Shown here in pieces: positions 21,960 to 33,747 of a stretch of 64,000 nt of DNA. The notes under the pieces were generated by a model. It worked only from the letters and a program-made list of their open reading frames with translations, had not been told where the DNA came from and made no database searches. Numbering within the stretch: the stretch's first letter is position 1; every line of letters starts with the position of its first letter. A program made the translations under genes and the position numbers. Source of the stretch: Panax quinquefolius (Eukaryota; Streptophyta; Magnoliopsida; Apiales; Araliaceae); NCBI GenBank assembly GCA_020205615.1, contig JAINUW010000728.1:205001-269000 (forward strand), given 5' to 3'.

Positions 21960-22617
21960 GGCATATTCCTCCCTCAACTGCCTCGTCGTACTCCTGATTC
22001 ATGATCTGAATCATCAATCTTCGATCCATATTGAATTCAGGTTGACCGCTCTGTACAGGGTAATTCAAAACTCATTGTTGGGTTCTCCCAATTGCTGTCC
22101 AAAAAGAGATATTCATATCATCTATTTTAGCCTTCTCAGATCAGACATCTCTTTCCACAATATCAACGCGTCGTGTGGCTTTTACCCATGCATCACTCAT
22201 TCTCACTCATTCAGTTGTTTCTTCTTTCAGCTCATATTCCAGCTTTATCATCTTATACTCTGCCAAAGAATGCTTCTGTTCAAGCATCACATATCGGGTA
22301 ACACAAGCTTGAATCGTTGCATCCTTTTGGTCCACGACCGCCTGTCGTTCTTCGACCTTCTCTTCTAACTCATGAATACGATTTTCCAATTCTACATTTT
22401 GATCATAAAATACCTCTAATAAATTCTCCTCAGGTTCATCTTCTTCCTCACTCTCAGATGCTACCTCTACGACTAGTTCGGGTGAAACTATTAATTCTTC
22501 CCTCACCACAAGAATATCTCTAATTCCTTCTTCGCCGACATCACATTATCATGGTTGGTGATTAGAGGTATCCCCATTGTCTCATTCACTCCATTATTAA
22601 CAATTCTCATTTGCCAT
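21960..22617 (-). pseudogene. Coiled-coil ORF of array E, copy 1
   Basis: ATG at 22617 lies where the gag ATG sits in element A and starts MRIVNNGVNE after a shift. The intact-looking start in copy 2 is MANENVNNGVNE, compared with MTSENVKNSNES in A. It continues through an acidic stretch (SESEEEDEPEENLLEVFYDQ) into a predicted coiled coil (VELENRIHELEEK, VVDQKDATIQ, MLEQKHSLAEYKMIKLE). A TGA at about 22207 stands where copy 3 has CGA (Arg), a CpG decay. Further along are TAIGRTQQ and MDRRLMIQI, which match the extra ORF of element B (TAINRAQDRVMGYP, LDRRTMF). A role in gag assembly or multimerisation is inference only. Confidence 0.65.
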
Positions 22618-23053
22618 TCTCAAATACTGCCATAAAATAATGGTTAATTAAAGAAATTAACATATCACATAATATCCCGATATTATGACTGACCAATAAT
22701 TAACCTTAGGTAGGACACACTAGCGAAGGATTTACTCATTTCTCCCCTCCTAGTTATATTCCCCGATCTCCACCAGAGACCATATCCTTAAGCTCTGATA
22801 CCAACTGTGACGACCCCAAAATAGGTCCATTCCACCCAACCCATTCTGAGTCGCCAAATACATGGTACGGAAAACAACTACAACTTCATTATCACAATTG
22901 TCGTACAAAATACAACAACACATATGCTGTGAGTTTTGATACAAATATATACCAACTGTGTCTCTCATCCCAACATTGGGTAGTACGTCACAATAGCACC
23001 TTACATAAAGGTATAGTAAAAACTATTTTAGAAATTAGAATCTTTGGGAAGTG

Positions 23054-23350
23054 CTAAAGGAAACCTTCGTACATGGGAGGCCATGCGTCTAGACTATGAT
23101 AAATATCATATGTCCACAGAATTATCCTTGGTTGACCCAATAGACCCCAAAGAAAAACGAGAAGATTATTATCATATTCATTCCAATGGTGAGTCTTCTC
23201 TTGACATATTATTATCTCCACTGTCTCTAACTGAGAATTATACTTCAAACAAACACCAAGATTATATAGGTAGTGCTCGTAGATATACTCAGCAAGTGGA
23301 TGTGCACAACCCTGTCTTATGATGACACGAGGTTGTGTGTCATTAGACAT
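23054..23350 (-). CDS. ORF inside E LTR2 leader (shortened)
   Basis: This is the same peptide as at 18228-18578, from ATG 23350 (MSNDTQPRVIIRQGCAHPLA), ending early after MYEGFL. The opposite strand also has an open frame here (23044-23322, TTG start, 92 residues) containing VDPIDPKEKREDYYH. At least one of the two must be fortuitous. Confidence 0.25.
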   Translation of the reverse strand: MSNDTQPRVIIRQGCAHPLAEYIYEHYLYNLGVCLKYNSQLETVEIIICQEKTHHWNEYDNNLLVFLWGLLGQPRIILWTYDIYHSLDAWPPMYEGFL

Positions 23351-23916
23351 CTTGTATGATGGTGGCAAAAACACCCTTCCAACGTTGGGTTCGCCTCACC
23401 CTATTTGATTCACCAAATATAACTACTAAATGATGACCACCGTTCTATTCCCCTCGTTATACCCCCATTTCGATCCAGCTACACTCTTATTACCGAAAGG
23501 AATTGTGAAATGTAAGAGGGTGAGCACAACTAGCCCAGTAAAGAATATCATGACTAAAGATAATTAAATTATCAATAGCCTTCATTAGTAATAAATCAGA
23601 GATTCAGAACATATGGTAGATGATAAAACTTTTTAACCATAGTTACACCGGAACGAGCAATCCATTTGAAGAGTCAAATAGACCATAAATCTATTATCTT
23701 TTCCATGTTAAAAATCCACCAACACTGTTTTATCCCTGTATTATCAACCAACAGTTCTGGTCCACAATCATATGAATAACTCATAATCATAATTGTGGTT
23801 CTAAATTTCTCTTCTCATCATAGACGAAGATAATTTTCATTACCTATCTTTACCTGAAATATCAAAGATCATGGTTACACCAAATCACATTTCCTATTCA
23901 TAATCATACTAATAAC

Positions 23917-24137
23917 TTCATCTTTGCACTACGGCCAAAGATATTCGTCAACAGTTCATCTTTGCACTACTGGCCAAAGATATTCAACAACACGTCATCT
24001 TTGCACTACGGGCCAAAGATATTCATCAACAATTCATCTTTGCACTACAGGCCAAAGATATTCCTCAACAGTTCATATTTGCACTACAGGCCAAATATAT
24101 TCATCAACAGTTCATATTTGCACTACAGGCCAAATAG
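23917..24137 (-). repeat. CTTTGCACTAC...AAAGATATTC subrepeats, LTR2
   Basis: Six ~38 bp units closely follow those in LTR1. Confidence 0.9.
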
Positions 24138-25317
24138 AACCCATAGTCATGATCATACCAAAAATCTACCCATCTTTACACTCAAGTCAAAGAGAAATAT
24201 CATCATTAAGGTTATAAAAATGTTATATATGATAATAAAACAATATAATCAACATATAGATTTAATCTCAAGAGTAAGATTCATAAATCAACGATAATTT
24301 GGTCGTAAAAAGAAACCAATTTTGTCGTGAATAAGAACTCGTGAATAGTAAACTCATGAATAGTAACTCGTGAATAGTAATCGTGAATAGTAAACTCCGA
24401 TATGAAAAAAGGTAGAAATTTCACAATAAAATCCATACCAATATTTCTGGTATAATGATATTGAAAGAATAAAATTTCTTAAACTTTTAAACAATTTATT
24501 TTAATTGTTTACACTTTACTAAATAATGCATTTAATCATCCTAAAATGCCAAACTCATAAGATTTCATCACCAATAACCAAAACCCTCATCAAAAATCTG
24601 ATATACCTCTATATAAGATTCTCAAGCCATAAAATCCTATTTTCCAATTTTCTTACTTCACATAACATATTTAATTCATTTACTCATAACTAGTCCATTT
24701 TCATGAAAAATATCAAATCAAGACAAACAAATTTTCTTTTCTGGGATTTAGCAGAATATAGTTCCATATTGAACATATATTTTTCTCAGAATTTTTAAAA
24801 TTCATTCACTATTTTTCATATGGCCAAAACAGATGAATATTTAGACATTTATCATAAATCGTACTTTTATCCAAAAATTTTGAAATTTATGGTAGTATAC
24901 ATATATACATGTACTCCCAATAAAAATTTTCACCAATTTTGGAGTTAACCACAAGGAGTTATAAGAGTTTACTTTTAAAATAGTATTTTCTCATAAAATT
25001 CATAACTCTTAATCTATACATCCAAAAATCGCCATTTTTGGACACAATCAATAAAACTCATCAAATTATCATTTCAAATTTTTCCAGAATTTTGAAGGTC
25101 CTAAAAGTTTTAAACATGAAAAACATAACAACCCTTAAAATCCTTTACCTCAAAAAGAGAAAGATTTCGACTTGAATATCGGATGATATAATTATTGAAT
25201 CTAACTTATACAGTATAGCAACACTCAAGATATCTAAATACTCACAAAAATATGCTTGATAATATAGAGAGAAAGAAAACTTGTTTCTGGTGTGATTTTC
25301 AATTCTAACATAAGCAC

Positions 25318-25327
25318 CTATTTATAG
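25318..25327 (-). promoter_or_regulatory. TATA box of E LTR2
   Basis: CTATTTATAG is at the position equivalent to 20525-20534. Confidence 0.5.
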
Positions 25328-26720
25328 GAAAATGCTAGAACGCCAAAGGAGACTAAATTAATAAAATAATAATATTTATTAATCTTCCTTCTATGCCACC
25401 TTTGAATTCAAATTTCACCAAAATTGAAAAAGAACAATTCAATCACATGCATTCAATCACCAACCAAAAAGTGGGTCCCACCCATAATTTAATAAAAATC
25501 ATATTATTTTTTGAAACTTCAATAATTCATAGAAAATAGCCCGTTTATCAGAAAAATATGAATTTTATATCCATTCCACACTTAAATCGAATTCTCCACA
25601 ACTTTTGTAGCTTTAAGTTTTTCCAAATTTTAAATGAAAAAAATATCCAAATCCATAAACTAATGATTTTAACACCTTTAAAATTCATAACAAATCATAT
25701 GTTCATTTTTAACGGCTCAAAATTTGTGGATATATACTCAACTTATATATGTATAACATATCCAAAAATCACAACGATCCAATGGTCGGATCAAAATTAT
25801 AACTCACTTAAATAGAGCTTTAAGAACATCGATTTGATCTTTTAATACTTCCAACCGGACAAAATATCGATAAAACACCTCAACATTAATTCCTTCATTT
25901 ATAACCACATAAATAAATCCATCATTTATATCCACATCAAATAAATATTTCTTATCATATAAATCAATAATTAATTATTCACAAATAATATTACGTAATC
26001 ACAATAATGACAAACCGCATAGCTTCCCAAGAAAGAGGGGCTTTCCGATAAGGATTTCTCCTCATCGGGCGCCGCAATTAGGTGACCAAACCTCTCCTCG
26101 ATGTAACTTTCTAGACATTGCCAATAATGTTATCTAATAATATTATTCAAATAATATGAATTATTGATCCGATAATGGAGATATCTTGTGCGGTGACAAT
26201 TATTGAACAACAATAATATAAAATATCAACGTAGCAATTATTGAATCAATAAAATAAAATATTGAACAATAATTATCAGTAACCATTATCGAGTAGTGTC
26301 TTCTTCACGTAAGAATCAATAATTTCAAAAATATGTGCAATACCGCAATGTGCTACATCGCGCAATAACGCCAGACATCGTATTTTAACCACCGTATTAT
26401 TCCAAAGTGTTAACTTCAGTAACCATTACGCCGTTATTTATAAAAAACTCAAATTTGTCATTTTCTTCATCCGACAGTTATTCTGTTATGGGGCCCACAA
26501 ATGACCTTGCTCGTCGTACTAATATTCCCCGACAGAAAGAATATTCTACGACTAAACGAATATTCCCCGACAACAATGAATATTTTATAACCACTCATGT
26601 ATTTTTGAAAAAAATTCACATATCACCCTTAACTTTAACCTTTTATCAATTTAACCATTTAATGAATAGTAATTATAAGAAAATTGAATACTTTTATTTC
26701 ATAAAATTCGGGGTCTTACA

Positions 26721-27827
26721 ATCTTTCCTCCTTATGAAATTTCATCCCCTAAATTTACGCACTGGTATTTCAAAGAGTTGAGAATACCTTGCTTTCATTT
26801 CGATTCTATCTCCGATCATCATGATTTCTCCATTCGCTCATCTCCCGTGATAACTTCATTTTGGGTTCCTCACTTGTTGGGAAGTCATGACAACCGCTAT
26901 CCTCGAACTACTCGGCTTTTGACTTGTCTGGGCAAAGATTTGGCATCATCACTACCGTTGAATATACTTTTATATAGGCATATTCCTCCTCAATCGCCTC
27001 ATCGTACTCTCGATTCATGATCCGAATCATCAATCTTCGATCCATATCGAATTCAAAGTTGACCGCTCTGTATGATGTGGTAATTCAAAACTCGATGTTG
27101 GGTTCTCCCAATTGTCATTCAAAAAGAGAAATTCATATCATCTATTTTAGCCTTCTTAGATCGGACATCTCTTTCCACAATATCAACGCGTCGTGTGGCT
27201 TTTACCCATGCATCACTCATTCTCACTCGCTTAGTTGTTTCTTCTTCAAATTTCAGATTCCGACTTTTATCATCTTATACTCGCCAAAGAATGCTTCGCT
27301 CAAGCATCACATATCGGGTAACACAAGTCTTGAATCGTTGCATCCTTTTTTCCACTCCATCGTCCGTCGTTCTTCTTCAAATTTTTCTTCTAACTCATGA
27401 ATACGATTTTCCAATTCTACATTTTGATCATAAAATACCTCTAATAAATTCTCCTCGTGTTCATCTTCTTCCTCACTCTTAGCTGCTACCTCTACGACTA
27501 GTTCGGGTGAAACTATTAATTCTTCCTCACCACAAGAATATCTCTAATTCCTTCTTCACCGACATCACATTATCATGGTTGGTGATTAGAGGTATCCCCA
27601 CCGCCTCATTCACTCCATTATTAACATTCTCATTTGCCATTCTCAAATCGCATATAAAACAAGGGTTAATTAAATAAATTAATATATCACATAATATCCC
27701 GATATTATAATGACCAACAATTAAGCTTAGGTAGGACACACTAGCTTAAGGATTTACTCATTTCTCCCCTCCTAGTTATATTCCCCGATCTCCGCCAGAG
27801 ACCATATCCCTAAGCTCTGATACCAAC
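26721..27827 (-). mobile_element. Array E internal region 2 (complete)
   Basis: It has the same structure and length as internal region 1, with primer site at 27827-27814 and polypurine tract against LTR2 (ATCTTTCCTCC on +). Compared with region 1, most differences fall at CAG, CTG or CCG, for example TTCTGTTC versus TTCGCTC and CCAGCTT versus CCGACTT. Confidence 0.85.
26980..27640 (-). pseudogene. Coiled-coil ORF of array E, copy 2
   Basis: ATG 27640 gives MANENVNNGVNEAVGIPLIT and the frame is open to a stop near 27527. Beyond that the acidic and coiled-coil parts seen in copies 1 and 3 are present but shifted several times. Many shifts coincide with altered CAG/CTG triplets and may not be real. 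Confidence 0.55.
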
Positions 27828-28936
27828 TGTGACGCCCCCAAAATAGGTCCATTCCACCCAACCCATTCTGAGTCGCCAAATACATGGTACAGAAAACAAC
27901 TACAACTTCATTATCACAATTGTCGATAAAATACAACAACACATATGCTGTGAGTTTTGATACAAATATATACCAACTGTGACTCTCATCCCAACATTGG
28001 ATAGTACGTCACAATAGCACCTTACATAAAGGTATAGTCAAAAACTATTTTAGAAATTAGAATCTTTGGGAAGTGCTCAAGGAAACCTTCGTACATGGGA
28101 GGCCATGCATGTCAGGCTATAATAGATATCATATGTCCACGTAATTATCCTTGGTTGATCCAATAGACCCCAAAGAAAAACGAGAAGATTATTATCATAT
28201 TCATTCCAATGGTGAGTCTTCTCTCGACATATCATTATCTCCACCGCTCTCTAATCGAGAATTATACTTCAAACAAACACCAAGATTATATAGGTAGTGC
28301 TCGTAGATATACTCAGCAAGTGGATGTGCACAACCCTGTCTTATGATGACACGAGGTTGTGTGTCATTAGACATCTTGTATGATGGTGGCAAAAACACCC
28401 TTCCAACGTTGGGTTCGCTTTCACCCTATTTGATTCACCAAATATAACTACTAAATGATGACCAGATTCTATTTCCTTGTTACCCCGCCAATTCAAAGCC
28501 TACACTCTTATTACCTGAAAGGAATTGTGAAATAGAAGGGTGAGCACAACTAGCCCAGTAAAGAATATCATGACTAAAGATAATTAAATTATCAATAGCC
28601 TTCATTAGTAATAAATCAGAGATTCAGAACATATGGTAGATGATAAAACTTTTTAACCATAGTTACAACCGGAACGAGCAATCCATTTGAAGAGTCAAAT
28701 AGACCATAAATCTATTATCTTTTCCATGTTAAAAATCCACCAACACTGTTTTATCCCTGTATTATCAACCAACAGTTCTGGTCCACAATCATATGAATAA
28801 CTCATAATCATAATTGTGGTTCTAAATTTCTCTTCTCATCATAGACGAAGATAATTTTCATTACCTATCTTTACCTGAAATATCAAAGATCATGGTTACA
28901 CCAAATCACATTTCCTATTCATAATCATACTAATAA

Positions 28937-29166
28937 CTTCATCTTTGCACTACGGCCAAAGATATTCGTCAATGATTCATCTTTGCACCATCGGCCAAAG
29001 ATATTCAACAACATGTCATCTTCAGACTACACGTTCCAAAGATATTCATCAACAATTCATCTTTGCACTACACATGCCAAAGATATTCCTCAACAGATTC
29101 ATATTTGCACCACAGCCAAATATATTCATCAATCAGCTCATATTTCAGACCACCATGTGCCAAATA
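28937..29166 (-). repeat. CTTTGCACTAC...AAAGATATTC subrepeats, LTR3 (altered)
   Basis: Six units in which the middle bases differ from the other LTRs mainly at CTG/CAG/CGG, for example CACTACTGGCC becoming CACCATCGGCC. Confidence 0.85.
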
Positions 29167-30299
29167 GAACCCATAGTCATGATCATACCAAAAATCTACC
29201 CATCTTTACACTCAAGTCAAAGAGAAATATCATCATTAAGGTTATAAAATGTTATATATGATAATAAAAACAATATAATCAACATATAAATTTAATCTCA
29301 AGAGTAAGATTCATAAATCAACGATAATTTGGTCGAAAAAAAGAAACCAATTTGTCGTGAATAGTAACTCGTGAATAGTAACCCCAACATGAAAAAAGGT
29401 AGAAATTCCACAATAAAATCCATACCAATATTTTGGTATAATGATATTGAAAGAATAAAATTTCTTAAACTTTTAAAAAATTTATTTTAATTGTTTACAC
29501 TTTACTAAATAATGCATTTAATCATCCTAAAATGCCAAACTCATAAGATTTCATCACCAATAACCAAAACCTCATAAAAAATCAGATATACCTCATATAG
29601 GATTCTCAAGCCATAAAATCCTATTTTCCAATTTTCTTACTTCACATAACATATTTAATTCATTTACTCATAACTAGTCCATTTTCATGAAAATATCAAA
29701 TCAAGACAAACAAATTTTTCTTTTCGGGATTTAGCGTAATATAGTTCCATATTGAATATATATTTTTCTCAGAATTTTAAAATTCATTCACTATTTTTCA
29801 TATGGCCAAAATAAATTTAATATTTAGACATTTATCATAAATCGTATTTTTTATCCAAAAATTTGAAATTTATAGAGTATACTTACATTATATACATGTA
29901 CTCCCAATAAAAATTTCACCAATTTTGGAGTTAACCACAAGGAGTTATAAGAGTTTACTTTTAAAATAGTATTTTTTCATAAAATTCATAACTCTTAATC
30001 TATACATCCAAAAATCGCCATTTTGGACACAATCAATAAAAATTCATCAAATTATCATTTCAAATTTTTTCGTAATTTTTAAAGGTCCGAAAAGTTTTAA
30101 ACATGAAAAACATAACAACCCTTAAAATCCTTTACCTCAAAAGAAAAAGATTTCGACTTGAATATCTGATATAATTACGAATCTAACTCATGCCAGATAG
30201 CAACACTCAAGATATCTAAATACTCACAAAAATATGCTTGATAATATAGAGAGAAAGAAAACTTGTTTTAAGTGTGATTTTCAATTCTAACATAAGCAC

Positions 30300-30309
30300 C
30301 TATTTATAG
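30300..30309 (-). promoter_or_regulatory. TATA box of E LTR3
   Basis: CTATTTATAG is at the position equivalent to 20525-20534. Confidence 0.5.
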
Positions 30310-31682
30310 AAAATGCTAGAACGCCAAAGGAGACTAAATTAATAAAATAATAATATTTATTAATCTTCTTTCACGACCTTTGAATTCAGCCCACCACAAT
30401 TGAAAGAACAATTCAAAGACATGCATTCAATCACCAACCAAAAGTGGGTCCCACCCATAAGTTAATAAAAATTATTTTATTTTCCAAACTTCAATAATTC
30501 ATAGAAAATAGCCCGCTTATCGTAAAAAATGAATTTTATGTCAATTCCACACTAAATCGAATTCTCCACAACTTTGTAGCTTTAAGTTTTTCCAAATTCC
30601 GCACAAAAATATCCCAAATCCACAAACGGATGATTTTTAACACCTTTAAAATTTATAACAAATCATATGTTCATTTTTAATGATTCAAAATTTGTGGATA
30701 TATACTCAACTTATATATGTATAACATATCCAAACATCACAACGATCCCAACAATCGGATCAAAATTATAACTCACAAAATGTAGCTTTAAGAACAACCG
30801 ATTTGATCTTTTAATACTTCTCAATCCGACAAAATACCGATAAAACACCTCAACATTAATTCCTTCATTTATAACCACATAAATAAATCCATCATTTATA
30901 TCCACATCAAATAAATATTTCCTTATCATATAAATCAATAATTAATTATTCACAAATAATATTATGTAATCACAATAATGACAACCAAAGCAGCTTCCTC
31001 AGAAAGAGGGGCTTTTCGATAATGATTTCTCCTCATCGGGCGCGCAATTAGGTGACCAAACCTCTCCTCGATGTAACTTTCTAGACATTGCAAATAATGC
31101 TATCTAATAATATTATTCAAATAATATGAATTATTGATCCGATAATGGAGATATCGTAAAGTTGACAATTATTGAACAACAATAATATAAAATATCAACG
31201 TAGCAATTATTGAATCAATAAAATAAAATATTGAATAAAGAATTACTATAACCATTATCGAGTAGTGTCTTCTCACGTAAGAATCAATAATTTCAAAAAA
31301 TATTGTGCAATACTGCAGTGCATCTTTGTAATAACGCAGACATCAGTATTTTAACCAACGGGTATTCCAATAATGTTAAATTGGTAACCATTACGCCATT
31401 ATTTATAAAAACTTAAATTTGTCATTTTCTTCATCCAATAGTTATTACATTATGGGCCCCCAAAATGATTACTGGTCGCATCACGGATATTCCCTACGAA
31501 AAAGAATATTCTACGACTAAACGAATATTCTCCGACAACAATGAATATTTTATAACCACTTGCGTATTTTGAAAAAATTCATATATCACCCTTAACTTTA
31601 ACCTTTTATCAATTTAACCATTTACTGAATAGTAATTATAAGAAAAATTTAATACTTTTATTTCATAAAATTGGGTCTTACA

Positions 31683-32413
31683 TGTTGGGTTCTCCCAATT
31701 CTTTGTCCCAAAAAGATAAATTCATATTATCTATTTTAGCCTTCTTAGATCAGACATCTCTTTCCACAATATCATCGCGTCGTGTGGCTTTTACCCATAC
31801 ATCACTCATTCTCACTCGTTCAGTTGTTTCTTCTTTCAACACAGATTCCAGCTTTATCATCTTATAATCTGCCAAAGAATGCTTCTGTTCAAGCATCACA
31901 CATCGGGTAACACAAGCTTGAATCGTTGCATCCTTTTGCTTCACGACCGTCTGTCGTTCTTTAGCCTGCTCTTCTAACTCATGAATACGATTTTGCAATT
32001 CTATATTTTAATCATAAAATACCTCTAATAAATTCTCCTCAGGTTCATCTTCTTCCTCACTCTCAGCTGCTACCTCTGCGACTAGTTCGGGTGCAAATAT
32101 TAATTCTTCCCTCACCACAAGAATATGTCTAATTCCTTCTTCGTCTGACATCACATTATCATGGTTGGTGATTAGAGGTATCCCCACTGTCTCATCCACT
32201 CCATTATTAACATTCTAGCTGCCATTCTCAAATACTGCCATAAAATAAGGGTTAATTAAATAAATTAACATATCACATAATATCCCGATATTATGACTGA
32301 CCAACAATTAACCTTAGGTAGGACACACTAGCGAAGGATTTACTCATTTCTCCCCTCCTAGTTATATTCCCCGATTTCCGCCAGAGACCATATCCCTAAG
32401 CTTTGATACCAAC
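31683..32413 (-). mobile_element. Array E internal region 3 (polypurine end missing)
   Basis: It starts TGTTGGGTTCTCCCAATT directly after the LTR3 end. In region 1 this sequence begins at 22077, so about 380 bases with the chromodomain tail and polypurine tract are absent. The primer-site end (32413-32400) is kept. Confidence 0.85.
31740..32225 (-). pseudogene. Coiled-coil ORF of array E, copy 3
   Basis: Frames at 32199-32008 (acidic part, EEEDEPEENLLEVFYD) and 31998-31750 (coiled coil, IHELEEQAKERQTVVKQKDA) together keep most of the protein. They continue past the copy 1 stop into RVRMSDVWVKATRR. The ATG at 32225 is followed by a shift, and a TAA separates the two parts. This is the best preserved copy of the coiled-coil segment. 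The C-terminal part was lost with the 380 bp deletion. Confidence 0.6.
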
Positions 32414-32608
32414 AGTGATGCTCCCAAAATAGGTCCATTCCACCCAACCCATTCTGAGTCGCCAAATACATGGTACAGAAAACAACTACAATTTCATTAT
32501 CACAATTGTCGTACAAAATACAACAACACATATGCTGTGAGTTTTGATACAAATATATACCAACTGTGACTTTCATCCCAACATTGGATAGTACGTCACA
32601 ATAGCACC

Positions 32609-32959
32609 TTATATAAAGGTATAGTCAAAAACTATTTTAGAAATTAGAATCTTTGGGAAGTGCTCAAGGAAACCTTCGTACATGGGAGGCCATGCGTCTA
32701 GGCTATGATAGATATCATATGTCCACAGAATTATCCTTGGTTGATCCAATAGACCCCAAAGAAAAACGAGAAGATTACTATCATATTCATTCCAATGGCG
32801 AGTCTTCTCTTGATATATCATTATCTCCACTGTCTCTAACTGAGAATTATACTTCAAACAAACACCAAGATTATATAGGTAGTGCTCGTAGATATACTCA
32901 GCAAGTGGATGTGCACAACCTTGTCTTATGATGACACGAGGTTTTATGTCATTAGACAT
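32609..32959 (-). CDS. ORF inside E LTR4 leader, unknown function
   Basis: ATG 32959 opens about 116 residues (MSNDIKPRVIIRQGCAHPLA ... KIVFDYTFI), the same length as in LTR1. The frame is open further upstream through GESNRVRRTQRW. An overlapping frame on the opposite strand (32653-32931, TTG start) encodes 92 residues with KEKREDYYHIHSNGESS. No family is recognised for either. Four-copy presence follows from LTR duplication and does not show function. Confidence 0.3.
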   Translation of the reverse strand: MSNDIKPRVIIRQGCAHPLAEYIYEHYLYNLGVCLKYNSQLETVEIMIYQEKTRHWNEYDSNLLVFLWGLLDQPRIILWTYDIYHSLDAWPPMYEGFLEHFPKILISKIVFDYTFI

Positions 32960-33520
32960 CTTGTATGATGGTGGCAAAACACCCTTCCAACGTTGGGTTC
33001 GCCTCACCCTATTTGATTCACCGAATATAACTACTAAATGATGACCATCGTTCTATTCCCCTATTACCCCCGCTCGACCCAGCTACACTCTTATTACCTG
33101 AAAGGAATTGTGAAATAGAAGGGTGAGCACAACTAGCCCAGTAAAGAATATCATGACTAAAGATAATTAAATTATCAATAGCCTTCATCAGTAATAAATC
33201 AGAGATTTAAAACATAGGGTAGATGACAAAACTTTTCAACCATAGTTTCAGCGGAACGAGCAATCCATTAGTAGAGTCAAATAGAGCATAAAGTCTATTA
33301 TCTTCTCTTTGTTAAAAATCCACCAACACTGTTTTATCCATGTAACATCAACCAACAGTTCTGGTCCACAATCATATGAATAACTCATAATCATAATTGT
33401 GGCTCTAAATTCCTCTTCTCATCCAAGACGAAGATAATTTTCATCACCTATCTTTACCTGAAAAATCAAAGATCATGGTTACACCAAATCACATTTCTTG
33501 TTCATAATCATACTAATAAC

Positions 33521-33747
33521 TTCATCTTTGCACTACGGCCAAAGATATTCGTCAACAGTTCATCTTTGCAGTACTGGCTAAAGATATTTAACAACATGTC
33601 ATCTTTGCACTACGGGCCAAAGATATTCATCAACAATTCATCTTTGCACTACAGGCCAAAGATATTCCTCAACAGTTCATATTTGCACTACAGCCAAATA
33701 TATTCATCAAATGATTCATATTTGCACACTACAGGCCAAATAGAACC
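33521..33747 (-). repeat. CTTTGCACTAC...AAAGATATTC subrepeats, LTR4
   Basis: Six ~38 bp units, close to those in LTR1. Confidence 0.9.

Larger units (their letters stand above)
21700..22805 (-). mobile_element. Array E internal region 1 (complete)
   Basis: On the minus strand it runs from the primer site (22805-22792, reversed GCTCTGATACCAAC) through a leader very like that of element A (GATATGGTCTCTGG, CTAGGAGGGGAGA, GGTCAGTCATAATATCGGGA), a short ORF with a coiled coil, a stretch with no recognised domain, a chromodomain tail (about 21800-21730) and an AAGGAGTAAAGAT polypurine tract against LTR1. At 1.1 kb it lacks gag core, protease, RT, RNase H and integrase. Confidence 0.85.
22806..26720 (-). 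repeat. Array E LTR2
   Basis: TGTGACGACCCC...GGGGTCTTACA, 3.9 kb. It carries the segment missing from LTR1 (about 25612-25820). It pairs with LTR3 in diagnostic sequence near 25165-25220 (GATTTCGACTTGAATATC), unlike LTR1/LTR4. CTTTGCAC subrepeats lie at 23917-24137, with a reverse TATA box at 25318-25327. The U3 block near 26015-26120 has altered CAG/CTG positions. Confidence 0.9.
27828..31682 (-). repeat. Array E LTR3
   Basis: TGTGACGCCCCC...TTGGGTCTTACA, 3.86 kb, LTR2-like. CTTTGCAC subrepeats at 28937-29166 are the most altered of the set. It retains the LTR1-deleted segment with flanking TGTAGCTTTAAG copies (about 30574 and 30782). Reverse TATA box at 30300-30309. The embedded leader ORF is broken here (only 28201-28398 is open). 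Confidence 0.9.

Noticed and set aside
22042..22523. Forward-strand frames opposite the E coiled-coil ORF (also 27017-27482)
   Set aside because: Antisense shadows; the minus-strand reading has the motifs shared with B.
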